DNA of 37,487 nt from Emergencia sp. 1XD21-10 (GTDB lineage: Bacteria > Bacillota > Clostridia > Peptostreptococcales > Anaerovoracaceae), in assembly GCF_009936045.1 (NCBI RefSeq), contig NZ_QWEQ01000029.1:1-37487 (forward strand). The letters run 5' to 3'. Under the pieces are notes generated by a model, which worked only from the letters and a program-made list of their open reading frames with translations, was not told the origin of the DNA and ran no database searches. Below are positions 23,532 through 31,608 of the stretch, one piece after another. Made by a program: the position numbers and the translations under genes. How positions within the stretch are numbered: the first letter of the stretch is position 1; every line of letters begins with the position of its first letter.

Positions 23532-25891
23532 AAGATTTAGAAGTATATTATGCAGGAAGCGCAAAGGAAGCTTCCGCGCTGCTGAAGGAAAAAGGTGATT
23601 CCTCCTGGCCTATGGGAGGCGGCACAGACCTGATCGGCGTCATTAGGGAAGGCATTTTGCCACAGCAAATTAATGAAATAGTATCTTTGAAAAAGGCGGA
23701 GGATTTACAAGGTATTACCAACGATGAAAACTATTTAACGCTGGGCGCGGCAACAACACTTTCTGAAATTGAGAAAAATGCGGAAATCAACCAAATTTTT
23801 CCGGCATTGGCAGAGGCGGCAAGAACAGTTGCATCGCCACAAATCAGACACGTTGCGACAGTCGGCGGCAACATCTGCCAACAGGTACGCTGCTGGTATT
23901 ATCGCTATCAGGGCGATAAGTTTAACTGTCTTAGAAAAGGCGGAGAACGCTGCAACGCAGTGGTAGGAAACAATCTATATCATTCAGTTTTCGGAGCTTT
24001 CAAAGTCTGCGATCCGCCGTGCCAAGTGGAGTGTCCAAACTCTACCAACATACCGGCTTATATGGAGCGGCTGCGCAGCGGCGATATTGCAGGTGCTGCA
24101 AAGATTCTCTTTGAAGTCAATCCATTGGCAGCGGTAACGGGCAGAATCTGTCCTCATACCTGTGAGCAGACCTGCAACAGAAAGAAATTTGATGAAAGTG
24201 TCTCCGTTAGGGAAGCAGAACGTTTTCTCGGCGATTATGTGCTGGAACATCCGGAAGATTTCATTACCCCGCCTAAGAAAGAAAGCGGCAAAAAGGTTAC
24301 CGTTATCGGCAGTGGTCCTGCCGGATTATCAGCGGCATTTTATCTGCGGCAGGCGGGACATACAGTGACGATACTGGATCAGAATCCGGAAATCGGCGGT
24401 ATGCTGTATTACGGAATTCCGTCCTACAGACTGCCAAAGGAAATCTTGGCAAGATATAAGGAAATCTTGCTGGGTCTGGGTGTGAACTTCAGGATGAATA
24501 CCAAGGTAGGAGAAACTGTTACACTGGAGGATTTATACAAGGAATGTGATATTGTTCTTGTAGGAATTGGTGCATGGGTTTCACTGGGTCTTGAATTTGA
24601 GGGAAAAGATGCAGAAGGCGTACTCAATGCCCTTGAATTTCTGCAAAAAGCAGCGGACAGAGTACCGCAGAAGCTGGGAGAAAAAGTAGTCGTTATCGGC
24701 GGCGGTAATACTTCCTTCGACGTTTGTCGAAGTGCAAGAAAGATGGGAGCAAAGGAAGTTACTCTGCTGAGTATTCTGCCATATGACGAAATGCCGGCAG
24801 AAGAGGAGGAAATTACAGAAGCGCTGGAAGAGGGCGTACAAATTCTGGATTTGACCACCTTGCAGAAGGTCATCAAAGGAGAAAACGGAGAAGTTAAAAC
24901 GCTGGTACTACAGCAAATGGAAAAAATCGATGAGGATGAAACGGGGCTTGGGAATATTGCGCCGGTTCAGGATGTAACCAGAGAGCTTGAGGCAGATAAT
25001 GTCATAGTTGCAATCGGACAGACCATTGATTTAGAAGGCTTTGAGTCCTTAAGCAGCGGCGGCAGACTGATTGCGCTTTCTGAAAAAGAAAGCGGAAAGA
25101 CCTTTGAAGAAGCAATCTTTGCAGCAGGAGATGCAGCCTATGGCCCGGCAACTGCAGTCAAGGCAATTTTCCAAGGAAGAAACTGTGCAAAGTCCATCTG
25201 CGAAACCATCGGCGGAATGGAGGAAGTGGTACAGACTGAAAGAGGCGAAAAAATCTCCTTCAGCTCATATGCGCTGCAGAAAACGGAAAAAGCAAAGACT
25301 GCCAATGCACCTTTAGAGGAGCGGGAACTGTATAAAGAAATTTCTACGACCCTCAACATAGAAGAAATTTTGCAGGAGGCAGAGCGCTGCTTAAACTGCG
25401 GATGTGTAGCTGTCAGTCCTACGGATGTAGGCACAGCCCTAATTGCACTTGATGCGATGATCGTAACAAATGAACGGGAGATTTTGGCAGAGCATTTCTT
25501 TAAGGCGGCTGTTATGGGCTCTACCGTGCTGGAAAAAGGCGAAATCGTTACGAAAATTCGTGTGCCGCAAGCGGCAGCCGGAAACAAGCAGATTTACTAC
25601 AAGCATAGAACCAGAAAGTCCATCGATTTCCCAATCCTAAGCATCGCGTTAAATGCGGATATGGACGGACAGAAGGTCAAGGACATCAGAGTCGTATTTG
25701 GAGCGGCAGCGCCGGTTCCAAAGCGGATGCACCAAGTAGAAGAGTTTCTTCGCGGAAAAGATCTGACTCGCCAAGTAGCAGAGGAAGCAGCAGCCCTTGC
25801 TGTTGAAGATTGTGTACCCCTTGCAGAAAATGCCTATAAGGTACATCTGCTAGAAGTACTAACCCGCAGAACTTTGGAAAAGCTGATATAA
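23528..25891 (+). CDS. CoxM-type FAD subunit with an inserted GltD-like NAD(P)H/Fe-S oxidoreductase module
   Basis: The product has 787 residues; stand-alone FAD subunits have about 280-330. Residues 1-156 are the N-terminal FAD domain (MGGGTDLIG ~29-37; TVGGNICQQVRCWYYR ~111-126, with C122, C134 and C142 of an extra Fe-S site like that of PaoB). At YHSVFG (151-156) it breaks off and a GltD-like module begins: Cys ligands C161, C165, C169, C208, C212 and C216, an FAD fold VIGSGPAGLSAA (259-270), a second Rossmann fold VIGGGNTSFD (389-398), FAAGDAAYGP (531-540) and a last Cys group C621/C624. The FAD subunit then resumes at CVAVSPTDVGTALIALDA (626-643) and continues to the end. One chain thus probably carries two FADs and several 4Fe-4S clusters, wiring the hydroxylase to NAD(P). 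Confidence 0.88.
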   Translation: MKDLEVYYAGSAKEASALLKEKGDSSWPMGGGTDLIGVIREGILPQQINEIVSLKKAEDLQGITNDENYLTLGAATTLSEIEKNAEINQIFPALAEAARTVASPQIRHVATVGGNICQQVRCWYYRYQGDKFNCLRKGGERCNAVVGNNLYHSVFGAFKVCDPPCQVECPNSTNIPAYMERLRSGDIAGAAKILFEVNPLAAVTGRICPHTCEQTCNRKKFDESVSVREAERFLGDYVLEHPEDFITPPKKESGKKVTVIGSGPAGLSAAFYLRQAGHTVTILDQNPEIGGMLYYGIPSYRLPKEILARYKEILLGLGVNFRMNTKVGETVTLEDLYKECDIVLVGIGAWVSLGLEFEGKDAEGVLNALEFLQKAADRVPQKLGEKVVVIGGGNTSFDVCRSARKMGAKEVTLLSILPYDEMPAEEEEITEALEEGVQILDLTTLQKVIKGENGEVKTLVLQQMEKIDEDETGLGNIAPVQDVTRELEADNVIVAIGQTIDLEGFESLSSGGRLIALSEKESGKTFEEAIFAAGDAAYGPATAVKAIFQGRNCAKSICETIGGMEEVVQTERGEKISFSSYALQKTEKAKTANAPLEERELYKEISTTLNIEEILQEAERCLNCGCVAVSPTDVGTALIALDAMIVTNEREILAEHFFKAAVMGSTVLEKGEIVTKIRVPQAAAGNKQIYYKHRTRKSIDFPILSIALNADMDGQKVKDIRVVFGAAAPVPKRMHQVEEFLRGKDLTRQVAEEAAALAVEDCVPLAENAYKVHLLEVLTRRTLEKLI

Positions 25892-25906
25892 CCAATATGG
25901 AAAAGT

Positions 25907-25934
25907 AAGGCAGGAATGAAAGAATTCCTGCTTT
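25907..25934 (+). terminator. Possible terminator between the hydroxylase and molybdenum operons
   Basis: The arms AAGGCAGGAAT (25907-25917) and ATTCCTGCTTT (25924-25934) pair with one G-U and a six-base loop. The T-run is only three long, so termination may be partial. Confidence 0.5.
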
Positions 25935-25943
25935 GCTGGAAGC

Positions 25944-25971
25944 ACCGTTATTCTTGTAGGAATATAACGGT
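25944..25971. promoter_or_regulatory. ModE-like molybdate operator
   Basis: A perfect palindrome ACCGTTAT (25944-25951) / ATAACGGT (25964-25971) with a 12-base centre. The half sites and the spacing resemble the ModE box of Enterobacteria, as I remember it (CGTTAT-N12-ATAACG). It lies immediately ahead of modA, and a ModE-type DNA-binding domain is encoded in the same operon at 29589. Confidence 0.75.
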
Positions 25972-25989
25972 ATGATGAGGAGGCAAGCG

Positions 25990-26778
25990 ATGAAAAAAAC
26001 ATGTAAACAGGCAGCAATATTGCTGACAATGATACTTCTGCTTTTACTCGGGAGCTGCGGAGAAAGGGAGAAAGAAACAGAGCCTGCAGAGCTGCACGTA
26101 TTTGCAGCAGCTTCTATGACTGAAGTCTTGACAGAACTTGGAAATACATATATGCAGGAGAATAAAGAAGTAAAGCTGGTATTTAATTTCGACTCTTCAG
26201 GAACGCTGCTGACCCAAATTGAAGAAGGTGGAGCGTGCGACATCTTTATATCCGCAGCCCAGCAGCAGATGGATGCTCTTTCTGACCGTGTAGAGGACAG
26301 CCGCTTTGATATTTTGGAGAACAAGGTGGTTCTAACAGTGCCGGAGGGAAATCCCGCAGAAATAGAATCCTTTGAGGATCTAAAAAAAGGGCTTGAAGAG
26401 GGAACGATTATTTTAGCCATGGGTAACAGCGATGTACCTGTAGGGCAGTATACCCAGAAGATTTTGGATTACCTGGGGCTTTCAGAACAGGCGCTGTCTA
26501 AGGCAGGACTGATTACCTACGGCAGCAATGTAAAAGAAGTTACAACCCAGTTGACAGAGGCAATGGTAGATTGCGGCATTATCTATGAGACAGATGCAAA
26601 GACTGCGGGATTAACCGTAGTGGATACTGCGGAGGAAAAGATGTGCGGACAGGTTATCTATCCGGCGGCTTTGCTGGATACATCAAAAAAACTTGAAGAG
26701 GCAAAAGCATTTTTAGACTTTTTGCAGGGCGAAGAAGCTGCTGCTGTATTTTTAAAGTATGGCTTTACACCCGTGTAG
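25990..26778 (+). CDS. modA: Molybdate-binding lipoprotein ModA
   Basis: The start ATG 25990 follows GAGGAGG (25977-25983); an ATG at 25972 overlaps the operator and ribosome site and is unlikely. The product has about 262 residues. A lipoprotein signal ends in LLLLLGSC, giving a lipid-anchored cysteine. The mature protein shows the ModA pattern: LHVFAAASMTEVL, FNFDSSGTLLTQIEEGGACDIFISA, and later VGQYTQKIL and CGIIYETDA. It captures molybdate (or tungstate) outside the membrane and passes it to ModBC. It is the first gene of the long molybdenum operon. Confidence 0.93.
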   Translation: MKKTCKQAAILLTMILLLLLGSCGEREKETEPAELHVFAAASMTEVLTELGNTYMQENKEVKLVFNFDSSGTLLTQIEEGGACDIFISAAQQQMDALSDRVEDSRFDILENKVVLTVPEGNPAEIESFEDLKKGLEEGTIILAMGNSDVPVGQYTQKILDYLGLSEQALSKAGLITYGSNVKEVTTQLTEAMVDCGIIYETDAKTAGLTVVDTAEEKMCGQVIYPAALLDTSKKLEEAKAFLDFLQGEEAAAVFLKYGFTPV

Positions 26779-26813
26779 CAGTGATAACTTGAAGTATAGA
26801 AGGAGAGAAAAGT

Positions 26814-27503
26814 ATGGATTGGTTTCCGCTGCTGAATTCGCTGCGTATTGCCTTAATCAGTACAGTTTTGGTATTTTTTTCAGGGATTGCTGCGGCATAC
26901 TACATTTCCAAATTACCGCGACTTGTCAAAGGCTGTTTAGACGTAGCTCTAACCCTGCCCCTTGTACTGCCGCCTACGGTGATAGGCTTTCTGCTGCTGA
27001 AAATACTGGGTCCAAGGCGAATGGTTGGAAGCTGGCTTCTTGAGATGTTCGATGTCAAACTGACTATGCAGTGGTGGTCTGCTATCTTTGCAACTGCAGT
27101 AGTCGTTTTTCCGCTGATGTATAGAACGGCGCGAGGTGCATTTGAATCCTTCGATGAAAATTTGGCATATGCGGGCAGAACCTTAGGGCTGACGGATACG
27201 TATGTTTTTTGGCATATTCGTATGGCGGAATGCAGACAGGGAATTCTTGCAGGAACGGTTTTGACTTTTGCAAGAGGTCTTGGCGAATATGGAGCAACCA
27301 GTATGGTGTCAGGGTACATGCCGGGAAAAACCGCTACAATTTCAACGACAGTTTACCAACTGTGGCAGACCGGACAGGACGGGCTAGCGGGCAGGTGGGT
27401 ACTTGTCAATTTGGGTATTTCCTTTATTGTACTTTTAGCTGTGAATCTGCTGGAAAGAAAGCAGGAAAGGGGAAAGAAAAGTGGCCGTAGAAGTAGATAT
27501 TGA
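26814..27503 (+). CDS. modB: Molybdate ABC transporter permease ModB
   Basis: The product has 229 residues and about five membrane helices. The conserved permease sequences LPLVLPPTVIGFLLL (~45-59) and the EAA-type loop AGRTLGLTDTYVFWHIRM, followed by GLGEYGATSMVSG, identify ModB. It starts at ATG 26814 behind AAGGAGAG and overlaps modC by 23 bases, as often seen in modBC. Confidence 0.93.
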   Translation: MDWFPLLNSLRIALISTVLVFFSGIAAAYYISKLPRLVKGCLDVALTLPLVLPPTVIGFLLLKILGPRRMVGSWLLEMFDVKLTMQWWSAIFATAVVVFPLMYRTARGAFESFDENLAYAGRTLGLTDTYVFWHIRMAECRQGILAGTVLTFARGLGEYGATSMVSGYMPGKTATISTTVYQLWQTGQDGLAGRWVLVNLGISFIVLLAVNLLERKQERGKKSGRRSRY

Positions 27504-28548
27504 AAAGAGACTTGGGAATTTTCAGCTGTCAGTACAGTTTCAGGCAGGTGAAGAAACGTTGGCAATATTAGGTTCTTCAGGGTGCGGGAAAACGATGACC
27601 CTCAAATGCATTGCAGGAATTGAAAAACCAGATTGCGGCCGGATTGTACTGAATCAAAAGGTGCTATTTGATTCAGCAAAGGGTATCGACTTGCCGCCGC
27701 AGCAGAGGCATACGGGGCTTTTGTTTCAGGATTATGCCCTGTTTTCCTCAATGACGGTACTGGAAAATATTATGGCAGGCGCTTATCGCAGAAAAAAATC
27801 CCTTCGGAAAAGCTTAGCTTTGGATATGATTGAACGAATGGGATTAAAGGATTTGATGAATCACTATCCTGCGCAGCTTTCCGGTGGACAAAGACAGCGA
27901 ACTTCCCTCGCTCGAATGTTGCTTTCAGCTCCGGAAATACTGCTTTTGGACGAGCCCTTTTCGGCGCTTGACTCTCATCTTCGTCAGAAGATGGAGCAGG
28001 AGATTAAGCTGTTGCTGAGAGACTTTGGAAAAACTGCTATTTTAGTTTCCCACGATATAGAGGAGAGCTATCGTATGGCAAGACGTATTGCAGTTATGGG
28101 TGAAGGCGTTATAGAGAACATCGGAGAAAAGACAGAACTTTATCGCAATCCCAAAACGAAAAAAGGCGCACAGCTTTTAGGCTGTAGAAATTTTTCTCGG
28201 GCAATATGTCAATCGGGCGGATGGGTATATGCGCAGGACTGGAATCTAAAGCTTTGGGCGAAGAAGGCGCAGGACAGAGCCGGCGCAGCCTGCTATGTTG
28301 GAATCAGAGAGGGGGATTTCAGGCTGGTAAGACCAGGGAATCCAAGGGAAAATCGTTGCAAATGTACAGTAGAAGGATATTTGGAAAATCCGGACTGCTT
28401 CATTCTTTTGCTCAGACCCCATGGAGCAAAAGCAGAAACGATTCTGCGCTGCCAGCTGCCTTTTGGACTAGATGAGATGCAGAAGAAGGACTGTACAGAG
28501 GTCGAGATTTATTTGCCGCCTGCTGCCGTCATGCTGCTGACAGAGTAA
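27481..28548 (+). CDS. modC: Molybdate ABC transporter ATPase ModC
   Basis: The start is GTG 27481 inside the end of modB. The product has 355 residues with Walker A GSSGCGKT (~32), Q-loop LFQDYALF, signature LSGGQRQR and Walker B LLLDEPFSALD, followed by the switch histidine in LVSHDIEE. The C-terminal 120 residues form an accessory domain in the place of the molybdate-binding TOBE domain, but this part is divergent. It powers import by ModAB. A C-terminal oxyanion sensor role is possible. Confidence 0.92.
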   Translation: MAVEVDIEKRLGNFQLSVQFQAGEETLAILGSSGCGKTMTLKCIAGIEKPDCGRIVLNQKVLFDSAKGIDLPPQQRHTGLLFQDYALFSSMTVLENIMAGAYRRKKSLRKSLALDMIERMGLKDLMNHYPAQLSGGQRQRTSLARMLLSAPEILLLDEPFSALDSHLRQKMEQEIKLLLRDFGKTAILVSHDIEESYRMARRIAVMGEGVIENIGEKTELYRNPKTKKGAQLLGCRNFSRAICQSGGWVYAQDWNLKLWAKKAQDRAGAACYVGIREGDFRLVRPGNPRENRCKCTVEGYLENPDCFILLLRPHGAKAETILRCQLPFGLDEMQKKDCTEVEIYLPPAAVMLLTE

Positions 28549-28568
28549 ATAAGGAAGGAAAATGGAAA

Positions 28569-29585
28569 ATGAGAAAAATCAGAGTAGAAGATGCCGTCGG
28601 ACAAAGATTATGTCACGATATTACCGCCATGAGAGACGGATTTAAAGGTGCGGCATTTCGCCGCGGACATGTGATTTCTAAGAAGGATATAGAAGCTTTA
28701 TTGGCAATTGGTAAGAAGCATATTTTCATTTGGGAAGATAAGGCTGGGGAAATACATGAAGAGGAGGCGGCACAGCGTCTTGCCACTATGGCGTCGTTGC
28801 AGGATGCACATTACGAGGGACCATCTGAAGGAAAAATGGTATTGAAAGCAGATACCTCCGGAATGTTTCGGGTAAATCGCAGACTCCTTTCGGAAATAAA
28901 TCGAATAGGTGACATTACTATAACGACTTTGCCGGATCATTATCCCGTTCAGAAAGGAGACAGAATGGCTTCTATGAGAATCATACCGCTGGTGACAACG
29001 GAAGAGCAAATTGAACAGGCAGAGAAACTATGTCAGAATGAAAAACTATTGTCTCTTTTGCCCTATAAAAAGAAAAAGGTCGGTATTATCATCACCGGGT
29101 CGGAAATATATGAGGGACGAATTGCCGATAAATTTGAAATGGTAGCGAAAAAGAAGCTGACAGCTTTTCCTTGCGAAGTGCTTGGCGCAACAATTTGCGA
29201 TGACAGACAGGAACAGATTGTCGAAGCGGCGCAGTCATATTTGGATCAGGGTGCAGAACTTTTACTTTTCTCAGGTGGTATGTCGGTGGATCCTGATGAT
29301 TTGACACCAGCGGCAATCAAAGCGTGTGGTGCTGAGATTATCACATATGGTGTGCCAAGTCAGCCGGGCAATATGACCTTGGTTTCTTATTTGGGCAAAG
29401 CTGCGCTGGTCGGCGTACCGGGAGCGGCTATCAGTCTGCCGGTTACAGTTTTAGACGTATTGCTGCCCCAGCTGTTTACTGATGTGAAAATAACAAAAGA
29501 AGATATGCTGGCCTTAGCAGAAGGGGGACTGTGTCAACTGTGCGAGGTTTGTCATTTTCCCAATTGTACATTTGGGAGGTACTGA
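28569..29585 (+). CDS. MoeA-like molybdopterin-binding protein with C-terminal Cys cluster
   Basis: The product has 338 residues, shorter than MoeA (~400). The C-terminal half has the MoCF/MogA-like fold (KKVGIIITGSEIYEGRI ~168, LLLFSGGMSVDPDDLTP ~232, LVGVPGAAISLPVTVLD). The first half lacks some MoeA domains. The last twenty residues contain C322, C325, C328 and C333, a possible Fe-S or zinc site. Proteins of this type occur next to XDH-family hydroxylases and probably handle molybdopterin during insertion of Mo or cofactor maturation. The next gene starts a few bases after the stop. It is a candidate dedicated maturation factor rather than housekeeping MoeA. Confidence 0.8.
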   Translation: MRKIRVEDAVGQRLCHDITAMRDGFKGAAFRRGHVISKKDIEALLAIGKKHIFIWEDKAGEIHEEEAAQRLATMASLQDAHYEGPSEGKMVLKADTSGMFRVNRRLLSEINRIGDITITTLPDHYPVQKGDRMASMRIIPLVTTEEQIEQAEKLCQNEKLLSLLPYKKKKVGIIITGSEIYEGRIADKFEMVAKKKLTAFPCEVLGATICDDRQEQIVEAAQSYLDQGAELLLFSGGMSVDPDDLTPAAIKACGAEIITYGVPSQPGNMTLVSYLGKAALVGVPGAAISLPVTVLDVLLPQLFTDVKITKEDMLALAEGGLCQLCEVCHFPNCTFGRY

Positions 29586-29588
29586 GCG

Positions 29589-30563
29589 ATGAAGAAAAAA
29601 ACCTTTGCTGCTGTGATACCGGCGGCAGGACTGTCTTCACGTATGGGCAATTTTAAGCCTTTGATGCCTTTTGGAGAAACTACAGTATTGCAATCTATTC
29701 TGCATCTGCTCAAAGCAAAGAAGGTGACGGAAATTGCAGTGGTAACAGGATATCGGGCTGAAGAGATGAACTATGTTTTGCAGCAGGAAGATATTACTAT
29801 TTTATATAACGGCGCATACAGGAAAAGTCATATGTTCGACTCCATCTGCATGGGATTTGACTATATGAAAGACAGGGCGGAGCACGTGATTCTGTGGCCG
29901 GTAGACATTCCCGCGGTGACAGAAGAAACCGTGGAGAAGCTCCTTTGCGCAGCGGAAAAAAGTGAAGGCGTTGTATATCCTGTGCATAACGGTATCAGCG
30001 GACATCCTGTGATTTTTTCGGAGGCTGCTTATGAGAAAATTCTCTCCCATGACGGACGGGAAGGGCTTTACGGGGTGTTGAAAAAAATCCAGGCTGTCAC
30101 AGAGATAGCGGTGGAGGATCCCTTTGTACTTATGGACATGGATACGAAGGAAGACTATCGTCTTTTAGTGGAGAAGAAACAGGCTTGGGAGAGGGAAACG
30201 CTTATGGGAAGCAGGGTGACACCTTTTACCTTTACATGTCAGGTGTCTTTGCAGTATGGAGAGATATTTTTTGACGAAAAATTGGTTTACTTGTTGAATT
30301 TTGTGGATCGCTTAGGTTCATTAAAAAAAGCATGTGAGGAAATGGGCATTGCCTATAGCTACGGGTGGAAGCTTATTAAAAATGCAGAGCGACGAGCCGG
30401 ATTTTCCATGCTTTGCAAAAATCCGGGCGGGATAGGAGGCGGAGGATCCACCTTAACGCCATCTTGCAGGCAGTTAATCGGTTCCTATGAGCTGTTTTGC
30501 AAACAGCTTAAAACTTGCGGTCAGGAAATATTTTTGGGCTGTTTTGACTGGTACAGACGTTAA
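29589..30563 (+). CDS. MocA/MobA-like nucleotidyltransferase fused to a ModE-type DNA-binding domain
   Basis: The product has 324 residues. Residues 1-~198 are an NTP transferase with the loop IPAAGLSSRMGNFKPLMPFG and the metal-binding segment WPVDIPAV (~103-110), as in MocA, which makes the cytosine dinucleotide form of the molybdenum cofactor used by XDH-family enzymes. Residues ~213-324 match the N-terminal winged helix of ModE (LLNFVDRLGSLKKACEEMGIAYSYGWKLI, then the glycine-rich GGIGGGGSTLTP). No molybdate-binding MOP domain follows. The chain may therefore couple cofactor synthesis with control of the operator at 25944. This coupling is inference. Confidence 0.87.
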   Translation: MKKKTFAAVIPAAGLSSRMGNFKPLMPFGETTVLQSILHLLKAKKVTEIAVVTGYRAEEMNYVLQQEDITILYNGAYRKSHMFDSICMGFDYMKDRAEHVILWPVDIPAVTEETVEKLLCAAEKSEGVVYPVHNGISGHPVIFSEAAYEKILSHDGREGLYGVLKKIQAVTEIAVEDPFVLMDMDTKEDYRLLVEKKQAWERETLMGSRVTPFTFTCQVSLQYGEIFFDEKLVYLLNFVDRLGSLKKACEEMGIAYSYGWKLIKNAERRAGFSMLCKNPGGIGGGGSTLTPSCRQLIGSYELFCKQLKTCGQEIFLGCFDWYRR

Positions 30564-30575
30564 CAGGAGGTAGAA

Positions 30576-31607
30576 ATGAAGCAGATTTGTCGATTTATTA
30601 AGGAAAACTTGGAGGAAGGAAAGGCGTGTACGCTGATTACGATTATCTCAAGCGAAGGCTCGGCGCCCAGAGGCGCAGGTACTAGTATGGCAGTCAGTCA
30701 AACTGGGCAGTGCTTTGGAACAATCGGCGGAGGAGCTGTGGAGCATAGGGTTTCCAAGATGGCGGCGGATGTGATGAAAAAAGGTCGCTCTAAAACGGAT
30801 TTTTTTATGCTGCACCCCAATGACGTACAGGATTTGGGAATGATTTGCGGCGGCGATATCAGAGTATATTTGCAGTATATCGCACCATCAGATGAAAACT
30901 GCGCTCTTTATGAAACTATCTGCAAGGAGGCAGAAAGCAACGAAAACCGCTGGATTGTATTTGAGGTGGATGAAAGGCAGCACAGCACTGTCAGCGTCCT
31001 TTCAGAGACGGAAGTGGTAGCAGGGGCAAAGTCTGCAATTCAGTATTTAAACTGTTTGAGCACGGCGGCTACAGCTTCTTGGAGGGAGACGGGAAGCTAC
31101 TACATTCAGCCGCTGGCAGTGAAAGGAAAGGTCTACATTTTCGGAGGAGGTCATATTGCCAGAAAATTGGTGCCGGTGCTGAGCGGAATAGATTTTTCTT
31201 GTGTCGTATATGACAGTTTGGAGGAATTTGCAGATCCGTCAGATTTTCCTTTGGCAAAAGAAGTTATTTGCGGATCCTTTGATTGTGTTAACGATCGTTT
31301 GCGGCTAGACGAAGCAGACTTTGCGGTGATTATGACCCGCGGTCATGCCTTTGATTATACGGTGCTGCGTCAAGTTTTGGTAAAGCACACAGCTTATACG
31401 GGGATGATCGGCAGTAGAAGCAAAGTGCAGACAACACGTACACGGCTTCTTGGTGATGGCTTTTCAGAAGCGGATATTGCAAGAATTCATTCGCCCATCG
31501 GTCTTTCCATCGGTGCACAGACACCGGCGGAAATTTCTGTCAGCATTGCAGCGGAGATGATTGCAGTGCGGGCTGCCCTAAGGAAAGGTGAAAAAACGGA
31601 GAATTAA
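30576..31607 (+). CDS. xdhC: XdhC/CoxI-family hydroxylase maturation factor
   Basis: The product has 343 residues, starting at ATG 30576 behind CAGGAGG. The N-terminal XdhC domain reads LITIISSEGSAPRGAGTSMAV and GTIGGGAVEH; the C-terminal Rossmann-type domain reads VYIFGGGHIARKLVPVL (~186) and continues to the family's typical IHSPIGLSIGAQTPAEISVSIAAEMI. XdhC binds the sulfurated or dinucleotide cofactor and inserts it into XDH-type large subunits. It lies in the molybdenum operon and probably serves the two large subunits encoded upstream. Confidence 0.93.
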   Translation: MKQICRFIKENLEEGKACTLITIISSEGSAPRGAGTSMAVSQTGQCFGTIGGGAVEHRVSKMAADVMKKGRSKTDFFMLHPNDVQDLGMICGGDIRVYLQYIAPSDENCALYETICKEAESNENRWIVFEVDERQHSTVSVLSETEVVAGAKSAIQYLNCLSTAATASWRETGSYYIQPLAVKGKVYIFGGGHIARKLVPVLSGIDFSCVVYDSLEEFADPSDFPLAKEVICGSFDCVNDRLRLDEADFAVIMTRGHAFDYTVLRQVLVKHTAYTGMIGSRSKVQTTRTRLLGDGFSEADIARIHSPIGLSIGAQTPAEISVSIAAEMIAVRAALRKGEKTEN

Positions 31608-31608
31608 A

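Noticed and set aside
18047-25891. Selenium-dependent molybdenum hydroxylase cluster
   Set aside because: No selD, yqeB or yqeC homologue is present in the window; the maturation genes are of the XdhC/MocA type. Genes elsewhere cannot be excluded.
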